Shown in pieces: positions 34,378 to 45,480 of a DNA stretch of 64,000 nucleotides. The translations under genes and the position numbers were made by a program. Below the pieces are notes generated by a model, which did no database searches, had not been told where the DNA came from, and was given only the letters and a program-made list of their open reading frames with translations. The stretch's first letter is position 1, and every line of letters begins with the position of its first letter. The stretch comes from Sipunculus nudus (taxonomy: Eukaryota; Annelida; Sipuncula; Golfingiida; Sipunculidae): the NCBI GenBank assembly GCA_026874595.1, contig CM049309.1, positions 72,393,426-72,457,425 on the forward strand, given 5' to 3'.

Positions 34378-34415
34378 GGTTGACGACCTGCGCATTTGCA
34401 CCTGAAACATAAAAA
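34378..34415 (-). promoter_or_regulatory. Twin 3' splice sites upstream of DSE-like copy 2
   Basis: On the minus strand two AG acceptors lie 14 bases apart: atgtttcag|gtgcaa and then tgcgcag|gtcgtcaacc. The second aligns with the single acceptor of copy 1. Use of the first would add an in-frame ATG 18 bases upstream of the shared start. Confidence 0.5.
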
Positions 34416-34966
34416 AAATAAGTAGAATTAGTTTAGTGTCTTTATCTATGTAAAATTTTAAATTCATAACAACTAACTGACATAAAATTTTTGCATATAG
34501 AGTAGAATATAACTTGCAAACTTCAGAATGTCATAATCAAGAATTTGCATAGAATTACTCATATTGAAATCCTTCGCTGCCCAGCAGAATACACGTCAGT
34601 TACACAGGCATTCAACCAATAATCATTTTCTTTAAATCTGTGTTAGCGATTTCTCAATATTCAGTTCATTAATTGAAAATATATGTCTAATTATATTCTT
34701 CATTTAAAATTTGCGCATGTGAAACTTGTGTGCTGACTTTTTTGTCAAACAAACACAAACATAACCCCATATTGTTTTAGCCGAAGTCGGCCATCTGTGG
34801 TCACATCGTAAATGCATGGTCACTGTCAAGATTTGAGGACAGAGTTAATCAAAGTCTATGAGGTGTACGCTAACAATCCATGGACCAAGATAAGTAGGCC
34901 TACACGGTTTGTCGTAATCGTGAAGGTAAAATACAAAAAGACAGAGCTAACAAAGGATGTGGTCGG

Positions 34967-34971
<5 letters not shown>

Positions 34972-35042
<71 letters not shown>

Positions 35043-35044
35043 AT
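34972..35044. repeat. (TA)n microsatellite
   Basis: About 36 TA units with one phase shift, within the 5' flank of DSE-like copy 2. Confidence 0.95.
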
Positions 35045-35365
35045 TTACGTGGCATGAATCGGTTTAACCCAATGATATTTTCATTTATATATTAAAATAT
35101 TGTTTATATATCACAGGTGTAATCAAGAGTGAGGCTTTCTTTACGACTTTAGGTGCGCCCCCTGTAAAATCTTAGTCACTTACCATCTTTGTTACATCTG
35201 GATATGGAGTTAAAGAAACACAGCTGTTGCTGCTTTGTCAAAAGCCTCATTCATATTATGCCCTTTATTCTCTCTCTTGCTCTCTGTCTCTCTCACTCTC
35301 GTGGATTTTACCTCTGTACACAACAATATTTGTGTCTACAAATCTAATACTTATAAAAGGAATTC

Positions 35366-36315
35366 GGTTCACGTTTGTTCGCAGTGTTCTCTAAAACAGT
35401 GTTGTGTACAATATTGTGCCATACATCATTTTAAAGGTTATTATCCCCGCAGTGACATAGGCGATATGAAAATAAATAATTTTTAATAAACATATAATTT
35501 TGAGTGATTTTTCCGTTTTTTTAATGAGCACAGCCGAACTGCCTTTGGCAATCACCGGAATGCGTGCATCGTGGTCACTTAACCTCTAACACTAAGGACT
35601 ATTGTTCATATGAATAACGCTTGCTTTCAATGAGGGATTTGACCCACGTGCTTTAGGTCAGTAAAAGAGAAAAACACATGTTTCTCGCTTTATGAAATGG
35701 AGAGTTCAACCCAGGAGGATTAAAGACAAAACCTAATTTTTGGTCCGAATTTCAGGAACAGGGCTAGGGTGGTGTCGGGGGTTTCAGGCCTATAAATTTG
35801 TCTAATACGATGAAAAAAAAGGTTGCGGTGGCTGAAAATGGGATACGGGCCCACTGCATGGAGTCCCGCTGGGTCCGCTATTGCTACTTATGATGTATGC
35901 ATATTTCTGTTTCCTTCTTCAGGAACAGTTTCCTTGCAACGTACATTTAATTAATCTTTCATGTGTTCCTCACACCAACCTGTTCTTTTTACGTCCAACG
36001 ATATAAATCAGTCAAATATCAAAGAAACACTTTATTATATGCCTCCGCGTCTCATTCCGGTTAGCAATGTAAACCATCGATCACTGACCAGGTCTTCAAG
36101 GTAAACATACCGGGATATGAGTTTTGCCACGAGCACAGCGCCACAAAATAACAGTAAAAAATTATTTGTACATATCGTATTCCGAGAGTATCCCACTAAA
36201 AATCTATATTTTCTTTTAACTTTTATAATAAAAAAAGAACCAACATTCAATATCTCAGTAAATTTATCTCCCAAACCGCGGTAAAAAGCCCGGTATACCG
36301 GGTTTATTAGCTAGT

Positions 36316-36370
<55 letters not shown>

Positions 36371-37875
36371 GCAAAAATAAATCCATGAAACACTATTTTT
36401 CCCACATAGATTGGTTCTTTACGTCCATATTACAAATGAATAAATTTTATTGTAGGCAGTTTTTTATTATCTTTTCATTTATAAGGCTAAAACAAGAATT
36501 ATTATTGATAAATGTTAATGATTGTTAACGTTACAATGTGTTAGGGAACACATGTAATTTTCTTAGATTGGACCATTAAGGACTTACTCGTAGATACGCC
36601 GTGAGTTGTATTGACGGATTTCCCATATGTTCGTAAATATTCCGAAAACTGTCTCTTTTCGTTTTTTAACAGAATCATAGATTAAATAAATCAATTTTCA
36701 TCAATTTTTTAACATCCTTTGCGATCGCAAAGTTAATAAACACGGATACATTTGTGATATTTTAAGCCCCTTTTCATTGGTACATTGGACTCGTTTCCAA
36801 GAGCCGTATGTTATAGTTTATCTGAGATTTGCTCACGTTAGGGTCATGGGTCACATCATCATTTTTATTGTAAAAATCCGGGTGACATGTCCAAAACTAC
36901 AGAAATTATGAGTTCGTCATTCTGAGCAGTGACTGGCCGCTGGAGTCACCAAACAGGTGCATAATTAACGACTTTGATAGCATTTGATACAAAACCCAAC
37001 CTGTTGAACCAGACACCCCGGCCCAGCGGGAAGTCATGACCTGTGACTGTCCATGCATGTGTTTTACACCTCGCCCCCGGGCCTATGACAGAATAATGTC
37101 GCCCGAAATAAGCATGCTAATTTCACTTCAGTAACAGCCTGTTATAATGGAAATTCCGCAAATACCATGATTTTCTTGGCAATCTTATCATATACATGTA
37201 TAAAGATAACTAATGCATGAAAATCGAAGATTACAAAATTAAGAGTTAATGGATAGAAAGTGTCTTCTGTTTCATTGTCATATCCACTTGTCTAAATAAT
37301 GAAAACAGTTTAAGTGTTTGGAAAGTGTTTGCAGCAGAACATTTTTGCATTTACAGCGTATTTATCATGCATGTGAGTCCGTTAGCGGGGATGACCTTAA
37401 AGGTGCCTTATCACCTATCTGACCTATATAAATTAAAGGTAATCCCTCGGAGCTTTTATACATAAATAGGCCAATATATCACCGTGGATATATACCGTAT
37501 CAATGTATTTATAATATATGGGGGACCGCCAAAATAATCAAAACAAATACAACTAGGGCACCTGCTTGAGCTTTGTAAATTTTTTTTGCAAAAGGTGCCT
37601 TTTCTTCCTTCGCATATATGCAACCAATGACCTTAGCACATGTTTTTCCCGTTTGCCAACATTGCTGTGTTTATACAAACAAGTTGTTGATAAACAAGTT
37701 CATACATTCTTCCGGTGGCGTGATAAGAAGTTTTCCTAACCAGATTAACCCATAGATCATTAATATTTACTCAGAGGAAGCCAGAAAGCACATATTTTTA
37801 AAAGGTAGGTGAAAGGGCAACTTTAACTGTTGGGAGGACAAACCCCAACCCCGTGTTAAAAGTTTGTAATATATA
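35366..37875. other. Non-coding stretch with (TA)n at 36320-36366
   Basis: No supported gene. It includes one (TA)n tract and 36040-36310, which resembles 740-990 (GGTCTWCAAGGTAAACRTA, CAACATTC, CGGTAAAAA-CC), a further dispersed repeat. Confidence 0.45.
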
Positions 37876-38440
37876 TATATATCACATTTAATTATTTTTA
37901 TATTATGGTTTATAACGGTTATATTATATATATGGTACGGTTTATAACGGTATATATATATATGAGAAATGGCACTACATATTTGGCCGGAGAACGCTTA
38001 ATTCTATATTTGTGCACTTCTAAAATATCCTTTACATATATCGTTTCACATACCGTCATGGACCGTAAAAGCAACTATCCGTCTGGATTCTGTAGCGCTG
38101 ATGAACATTATATAGCTGGATCCCAGAACAATTACAGTATGGAGGGGCGATGTAGAATTTCTTCGACACTGGAATCCATACACTTCTATAAGTATATCTT
38201 TTTAAATGAGGTGAGGTTAAGGAAATGAAACTTGGTTGTGATTGCTGGGTGGTATGAGGTACTGGATGTGTATCGATTCATGTACAAATCTGACGACCCT
38301 AAAGGTTTACCACGGCTTAAATATTTACGATCTGAAAACATCCATTAAGTACTTTTCTACAGGTTTGAATAGGTAACCACAGTGATCTATAACTGACCAT
38401 TTCACGGGGGGTCATTAAAACACCTAGCTACCCGTTACGA
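37876..38440 (+). repeat. Dispersed repeat family R2, copy at 37.9 kb
   Basis: Counterpart of 17668-18262, with a shorter TA tract. Similarity to the 12430 copy continues past 38440 (GTGTGAGGTATTTTATATATAAG), showing that LINE A interrupts the 17.7-kb copy. Confidence 0.7.
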
Positions 38441-38921
38441 GTGTGAGGTATTTTATATATAAGCCAGAATGAGGCGTCGCCAGTTAACTGTTTTTCAGCA
38501 TGAAAAAAGCTGTTTTATGAAGGGCCTAATTTGGGTCCCGCCTGCCTTTTCTACAAACCGCTTTTGAAACGACCGGCCTTTTTTTAGTATGTGACGGACT
38601 GCACCGCACGCCGGACAGGTAGGATACAGACTTAGAGACGTACATCAACAGAGGTGCGTTGTTAATCTCATAATCTGTCCTTATTCTTATATATTATTTG
38701 CAGAAGATGTATATTAGTATATAAATTTTTCTTTCATGGTTTAAAATTGGTCAATTAAAAGGTTGGTGGGTGTGAGCAGGGGGGGGGGGGTGGCATGCGC
38801 GCCTGATGACATTTCCAAGTGGTCGTATGCAGTGTAAAACCTCGCTAATACGTATTAGGCCACCATCTTCGACCAAGACAGGTATTTTTATCGGAATTTA
38901 TTCAAAGGAATGTTAATAAAG

Positions 38922-38922
<1 letters not shown>
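38441..38922. other. Non-coding stretch
   Basis: A continuation of repeat R2 is recognisable for about 60 bp; otherwise nothing. Confidence 0.35.
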
Positions 38923-38990
<68 letters not shown>

Positions 38991-39218
38991 TCACCTGATG
39001 ATCGGGTCGCTCCCCGTGAAACAGACTGTAGTGAATTTACAATGTTGTTTTTCTTCAGTGTTATATATGTATATATATGTATATATACATATATGTATAT
39101 ATGTATATATACATTCTAACCACATTCACCTGATGATCGGGTCGCATCCCGTGAATCCCTGTTGTGAAATAACAGTGTTGTTTTTCTTCAGAGTTATATA
39201 TATATATATATATATAAT
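38923..39218. repeat. (TA)n tracts with a duplicated 130-bp hairpin unit
   Basis: TTCACCTGATGATCGGGTCGC followed by TCCCGTGAA occurs at about 38990 and 39125, each followed by TGTTGTTTTTCTTCAG and flanked by TA/TATG tracts. The TTCAC...GTGAA arms can pair. Confidence 0.75.
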
Positions 39219-41169
39219 GGAAGAGTGATTTGCACTCTTCACTGTTGTGTGTGCATTACGTAGGTCTATATGGAAAGTTTACAATCTTAGTATTTATATA
39301 ATACGTACATATGAGCCCCCTCAGTACCGTAATCTGAGAACAGTCTGGCCGTGATTTCATGCAAAAATTCATTGTTCTTTACCAGCAAAAACCACGCTGT
39401 AAACGGTCCTATGGTGATAATGTATATGCTGGCAATATATACCGTTAGATGTCGCTGAAATGCTCAAGCTTACAGGGAATTTGGGAGCCTCGTCCTGGGC
39501 GCTCCTTTAGCAGCGGAAAAGGTGGTGTAGCTACGGTCGAGTTTATGCGTTTATCAAGCCAAAAAATAAAGAGAATTTGTGTAAGTTAAGCCCAGTGGTT
39601 TTTTTTTTAAATATTGAATGGATGCTAATCTAACAGAAGAGTGGAACCGTTCTGAAAGACCACCTATTTAATAAGACCCCCTGTCTAATAAGACCACCCG
39701 TGAATGAGGACCACTTTTTGGCCTGTCTCACATGTGATCTTATTATACACAGGTTTGGCTGTATTTAATTTCCTCAGGCTTACACGTGTTACAGAGTCAC
39801 CGACATGGAATTCCTACCATATTTCATACAGGAATTTCATGATTGTATTTTAGAAAATTAAATCATTATTAGTGAAGGTCTGGGAGGACTGGGAGTACTG
39901 AAAGCGGGGGGGGGGGGCATGGCCCCCTGCGCCACCCCCCTTGGCTACGCCAATTTATTGTTTAAACAGTACACATAATTCTCTGCTACATATTATATTA
40001 TGTACTCTGTTATATACTATGTTATATACCAATTATAGCCTGAATAAAACGCACAGACTTTATAGTAATACATCTTAAGTTCATATATAAGGAGAGTGAG
40101 GGAAGCTCGGTCCAACGGATACAGCTGGAGACTTAGGTTTGTTTTGCTCTGGTTCCTTAAACAATATATCCCCTCATCCGGCAGTGACACGGAGACAGTG
40201 GTACATCTTATCAAGTGCATCAAATATACATTAGTTGCCCCTGTACTTATATACAGGGCGGACCCGAGACTTCATGCAGAGAATGGGGGCGGGGGGGGGG
40301 GGGATGTCACATTGACGTTAAATCGGGGCCCGGGATACTTTAAAAAAATCAGGGTCAAGGTGACCATATCAAAGTGAGACCCAGATCCATCAAACAAAAC
40401 CAGAAATTTAGTGCCCGGATGGATAGGGACGACTACATGCACATATTGCTTTCGGAGTAAATATATCGCGGTAGTTTGTAATTAAATACATATGCATGTG
40501 TTATTGTATGTCTGATTCAGGGATTTTAGATCATTTGTTATTGTATGTTAGTGAATTCAGATTAATTTGTCATCGTTTGTCAGCCAATTAGTGCGATGTA
40601 TCTTCATTATCACATCCAATTCCGTCTCTCTTCCCCCGTATTTCATATACTATAAATCATCCTTAATTACTAAAGTACCCCTGCATGACGCTGTCCAATG
40701 AAAGACTATTGTGTCGCCGCCTTGTAGAAAGAACTTATGGATTGTGATGCCTTACTCAAAGCCTTATAATAAGATTACCAACAATACAAAGGATGGCAGT
40801 TTTCCGTATGACAGCCGCCAAGACTGAAAAAGTGACCCATGGGTCCTGCCGCTCAGCTGACTGACGCATTGGTATTGGCTATGATGCTAGACCCGTTTAT
40901 GTGTCTTGTACTGGTTGTCCTGGGGGTACTGTACATAAGCCTGTAATTTATGCAACTGCGGTCTTGGTGACCTAATCACCCACGTGGTGATTCAAAGATT
41001 CAATATGTCAACTATAATATCTCCACGTTTCAGAAGCTTAAAAACGGGCTCCATTCCTGTAATTTGGCAATATGCAATATGTGAAAAATAACCTATAAAC
41101 AAATATAATTCGTGCCACTTGTCATTATACCCATATAACACTAGTCATGGTCAATAAACATACTAGGGT
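39219..41169. other. Non-coding stretch with element ends
   Basis: A G run and CCCCCCTTGGCTACGCC at 39907-39951 resemble the CAGGGGCGTAGCCA element end. GTGACCCATGGGTC with CTCAGCTGACT lies at 40833-40865 and recurs at 55070 and 58140. No gene is supported. Confidence 0.4.
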
Positions 41170-41199
41170 TCATAGCACTTGATATGATGCTGTCTTAAA

Positions 41200-41330
41200 A
41201 ATAGAAGGAAAATGCATACAAATTAGAAAAAGGTGGTGCCACCAGTGTATAGTGTTGTATGGTTCTGTAGAGACGTTGATGACGTCGGTGGTCCTATAGG
41301 TTACCGGTTGTGAGGACACAGGAGAACACA
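41200..41330. repeat. Short repeat family R3 (GGTGGTGCCACCAG core)
   Basis: AAAAAGGTGGTGCCACCAGTG at about 41226 is a solitary relative of the units at 42030, 43616, 43778, 45300 and 45446. Confidence 0.5.
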
Positions 41331-41929
41331 GGGGGACAATCGAACGGAGAGCGTTGAAGCATAACACCACAGAAGACAACAGACAAACATGGGACTCTTT
41401 ACATTAACTGGAACCTGTTTCTTTTGTGAACGGTACGACGTCACGTCGCGTACAACTATAAAAGCACCACATGCCCGATCCCGTATGGACTGCAATTATT
41501 ATGTGAACTGTCGTAGTGCTCTCCAGGCCTTGTTTTGGACATTTGAACTTTGCTTTGTTTGAGGATGGGCTTTTTACCGTGAACGGCTCCTACGCAGCCC
41601 AAGGGGCCGTACCTGCACTCGTACCTGCACTCGTACCTGTAGTCGCACTCGAATTATGTGATTTATATATTTTGGAGACGCACCTACTTCACTTTGAGCT
41701 AAGTATTCTGTTTATCTAAATATGGGTGTGTCCCTTGGACAGATTTTTATGTTGACAAAAACATTTTGTATTCTTGTATATATTATATATATGATTTGTT
41801 TATTATAAATATTATCATTTAAAGAGTCTTTCTTCAGTTGAGTTGGTTGCTTGTGGAACCCGGATGAAAGTTTAGTTACACGTAACAATAGCGAGTGATG
41901 AAACAATCATGATAAATAATCACTCCAGG

Positions 41930-42070
41930 TTCCAGGACACAAGATGAAAACACGGATGAGAAACTGACACCACTGTTGTAATTTGAGTTGCCCAAATAGA
42001 GGGAGAAATGTGGAAAATAGAAACAAATACAGGTGGTGCCACCAGTCCTCAGCAGCTGATTTTAACCAGA
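41930..42070. repeat. R3 repeat unit
   Basis: ACAGGTGGTGCCACCAGTCCTCAGCAGCTGAT preceded by an AAATAGA-rich stretch. The fold-back element starts at its right edge. Confidence 0.6.
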
Positions 42071-43498
42071 CATGGTGCTTTCTGGAGATCTCAGACCTTT
42101 TACATCTCGGCCCACACGAAGTCGGACCACTTAGTACAACCTCGGACCACCCCGTCGACGATCTCGGACCACATTCCATACCATCTCGGACCACTATATC
42201 GGACCCATTCAGACCAAGATCAGACTCATGATGTCGTTGTCAAATGTGTATGTTCCGTCTTCAAACGATGTTAAAGCTAATTATTAAAACATTATTACTC
42301 CTCGCATAACTGTTGCCTCTCTCTCTTTATCATTCTCTCCATCATTAATCATTCGCTTTATATCGTCTTAATACTAATTTATATCAAATTCTAAAGTATA
42401 CGAGTGTGTGATAAAGAATGAAAGAGGACAAAATGAATGTTAGATTAAATCAATGAAAGAATGAATGAAAGATTGAATGAAAGAAAGAATGAATGACAGA
42501 CAGATTGAATGAAAGAAAAATTGAATTATAGACACAATGAAATTTTAAATGAGACTAAATGAATGAATTAATGAAAGAAAGAATGAATGAAAATAGATTT
42601 AATGAACGTAGGACTGAATGAATTGATGAAAGAAATATTGAATGATAGACAGACAAAATAAATAAAAGATTGAATGAAGGAAGGAAAGAATGAATGAAAG
42701 TAAGAAAGGTTGAATGATAGACAGTTTGAATGAAAGAAAAATTGATTGATAGATAGACAAAATGAATGAAAGACTGAATGAGAGAAAGATTGAATCTCGT
42801 TTTTACATTGTATATATACGAAGTTCTAATAAACCTTTCAGCTCTTTGAGTTTATATATGGTGTCAACTCCCACTTTTGAATTTATGTTTCTATATCTAA
42901 ACTACAACTGTTTTCTACTCTTTCATATTATCTAGTACAGTAGTTGAATTGTAAATATGTAACAGCGATACACCAGTTCTGATTCTTTAATTCACACGTG
43001 CTTATTTGTTCAGTTTTGGTTTACGTAGTTTATCACACATTTCATATTTCGGGTTTCATACCTCTTTTAATATTGTTTATATTAAATTATAATAAACTTT
43101 GTCATTTCCCTTTGAGTTAGAATATGGTGTCATGCGTTTCACACAAACTATTATAAATTAAGTGTAAATAAAGTGTGTGTGCATGTATGTGTCAAATGTT
43201 TTTTGAGTTGATATACATACTGAGCTATGTCGTAGGCCTAACTTGTCCGAATGTAATTTTTAATATCTGAATCGCGCACAGACGAAATAATATTGTGTAT
43301 TATATACATAACATCGGTTATTTCATAACGAGATCGTAGTTGCCCGATCGCAAAGTGGTCCGAGATCGTAGTGGCCAGATACAAAGTGGTCCGAGATCAT
43401 CGGCCCAGTGGTCCGAGATCGTAATGGTCCGATCTGAAGTGGTCCGACTTCGTATGGGCCGAGATGTAAAAGGTCCGAGATCATCAGGTACCGACATG
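42071..43498. mobile_element. Fold-back-like element with inverted arms made of 20-bp repeats
   Basis: The left arm (42071-42235) and right arm (43326-43498) are inverted copies built from repeats of about 20 bp with consensus ATCTCGGACCACTT. The outermost parts align base by base, e.g. ACCTTTTACATCTCGGCCCA and ACGAAGTCGGACCACTT. Both ends carry CATG. The middle holds a degenerate GAATGAAA-type tract (42405-42800) and AT-rich DNA. No transposase is seen. Confidence 0.7.
42405..42800. repeat. Degenerate (GAAT/GAAA)n tract
   Basis: About 400 bp of variable GAATGAAAGA-type units. Confidence 0.85.
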
Positions 43499-43499
43499 A

Positions 43500-43808
43500 T
43501 TTATAAACTTCGAGGTTTCGCTACCCGAGATGAAACAACAGATGAGCAACTGATAAGACTACTGTATTTTGGTACTCTCAACAATTCAGTAAAACAGCGT
43601 GAAAATAAAGAAAATAATGGTGGTGGCACCAGTCTACGGCAACTGATAAAACTAGTCATGATCAATGAACATTCGAGTTTTCACGATAATAAAATGATAT
43701 ACAGCTCAAACACGGACATGACTGCTGTATAATCTAAAAAAAATCGAATAATAATGCTTGAAAAATAGAAAAGATACAGGTGGCTCCACCAATCTTCAGC
43801 GATGATCA
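43500..43808. repeat. R3 repeat, two tandem units
   Basis: Cores at about 43616 (GGTGGTGGCACCAGTCT) and 43778 (CAGGTGGCTCCACCAATCT) are 162 bp apart, each preceded by an AAAATAGAAAA-like stretch. Confidence 0.65.

Positions 43809-43867
<59 letters not shown>
43809..43867. repeat. (TA)n microsatellite
   Basis: About 29 TA units at the left edge of the pogo-like element. Confidence 0.95.
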
Positions 43868-43875
<8 letters not shown>

Positions 43876-43885
43876 TATATACATA

Positions 43886-45129
43886 CAGTAGAACGCCTGC
43901 TAACGGCCACGCCTCTATAACGGTCAATACGTCTATTACGGTCAGATTTTCCGGTCCCGAATTTTCGACCGTTACATTTCATAATCATTCTGTTGTCAAT
44001 TACGGTCACTCCTCTATTCCGTATTACAGCCTGGTCTCTCGGTCCCGCAGGCCGAGAAACTCCTCAGTTACGGTCAGGGGTAGTGACTCTGTGACTTGGG
44101 CTCAACAAATCGAGCGGCCACTTCTGACCTCAATATCATTATACACAAGTGTCTGCTCTCACATATTCCTGTCTATTAATCAGTGCCTGGATAAAGGTAA
44201 CCACTCGACCGTGACTGAGATGTTTGACACGTAGCCAGCGTCGCACTCCCTACTCAGCCTCATTAGGCCAAAATAAAGAAGGTATGGTTCTCAGGCACTT
44301 TTTTTCAGAAATAAATGCGGGCGGGCGGGTTTTTTATATTTAACTTTGTTGGTATGTTTCGATAAAAATGTCAAATGATAAGGGAAATGCATGATAATAA
44401 CAGATTTATTTTGCTTAACAAGTAAAAGCACTACATAACAGAGGAAATTGTATGATTTTATCTTCTTGAAAGAAATGTCCGAGCGGCTGAAGCTCATAAT
44501 TGGTAAGTTTCTATTACAAAATAAATCAAAATAAAAATTTTTGATGCGGGGGTTTAAAATTGATGCCGGCGGTGCCTGAGAACCATACCTTTTATTTTTT
44601 TGGCCTTAGTATGCACAATTGTAAGACATGTGTCCCCTCCTGCGTGTATGTTTGGGAATCAGTCCTGCGAGCTGGATCTTAATCAGGGTGTTTGTCATTT
44701 AATTAACAAATGACATCTAGCGGGTCCAGAAAAAACGTTAGGTAAAACTGTGGATCTTTAAACTTTCTTTAATGTCCTTGTGAACACGTACATCAAACGA
44801 AAACAGTGCGGCAAACATCGCACAATTTACTCATACATTAACAATAATCAATGCAAAATAAACATTGTTACATGTATAAAATGTTGCGCATACTCTGTCC
44901 TAATCACTATGACGTGATTGTAAATATTTTATTTATATTTTATTGATAACAGTAATTATACTAATACTCTGTATATACGTTAATTTTTATATTGTAATAA
45001 AGATTTGAACTTGGTTTCGTATTACATTTTTACCCCCCTATACTGGTCAAGTCCTGTATAACGGCCACTCATGTATTAAGGCCACTTTCATCCAGTCCCG
45101 ATGGTGACCGTAATACAGGCGTTCTACTG
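43886..45129. mobile_element. pogo/Tigger-like non-autonomous DNA transposon, 1244 bp
   Basis: Termini are CAGTAGAACGCCTG and its exact complement, flanked by TA on both sides, as in Tc1/mariner-pogo elements. Subterminal TATAACGG and TCCGGTCCCG motifs recur at both ends. No transposase frame survives. A 340-bp PIF-type MITE lies inside. Confidence 0.75.
44266..44605. mobile_element. PIF/Harbinger-type MITE, 340 bp, nested in the pogo-like element
   Basis: Inverted ends of about 35 bp begin GGCCAAAA and include GGTATGGTTCTCAGGCAC on both sides. The element is flanked by TTA on each side, matching the 3-bp target duplication of PIF/Harbinger elements. Confidence 0.75.
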
Positions 45130-45134
45130 TATAT

Positions 45135-45196
<62 letters not shown>
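45130..45196. repeat. (TA)n microsatellite
   Basis: TA units directly following the pogo-like element. Confidence 0.95.
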
Positions 45197-45198
<2 letters not shown>

Positions 45199-45229
45199 CA
45201 GGACACTGGATGAAGTCATTTCCGAGACA

Positions 45230-45480
45230 CTGATTACATTGATGTAATTTGACAGTTTCAAAAGTTGAGGAATTGCGTGAAAAAAATAGAAAATATACCT
45301 GCAGAGCCACCAGTCTTCAGAAACTGATAAAACTAGTTACATTTACTAAAAAAATCAAGTTTTTATGACACTAAATGAAACCATGGATGAAAAACTGATT
45401 CGACTGCTGTCATTTGACGGTCTCAGATATAGAGGAAAAAAGTGGCGCCACCAATCTTCAGGAACTGATCGTACTGTCCA
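45230..45480. repeat. R3 repeat, two tandem units
   Basis: Cores at about 45305 (GAGCCACCAGTCTTCAG) and 45446 (GTGGCGCCACCAATCTTCAGG) are about 140 bp apart, each followed by AACTGAT. Confidence 0.65.

Larger units (their letters stand above)
31990..35365. repeat. Segmental duplication block, copy 2
   Basis: Counterpart of 4550-8225 in the same orientation, about 27 kb away. A (TA)n tract at 34972-35044 interrupts the flank in this copy only. Confidence 0.75.

Noticed and set aside
34378-34467. Upstream extension of DSE-like copy 2 to a 825-aa protein
   Set aside because: The extension reads through the intron acceptor and is not shared with copy 1.
41907-43884. Similar open frames with EDWWHHLYLF-like residues as a gene family
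   Set aside because: They are translations of the R3 repeat core on the minus strand, without start or splice support.
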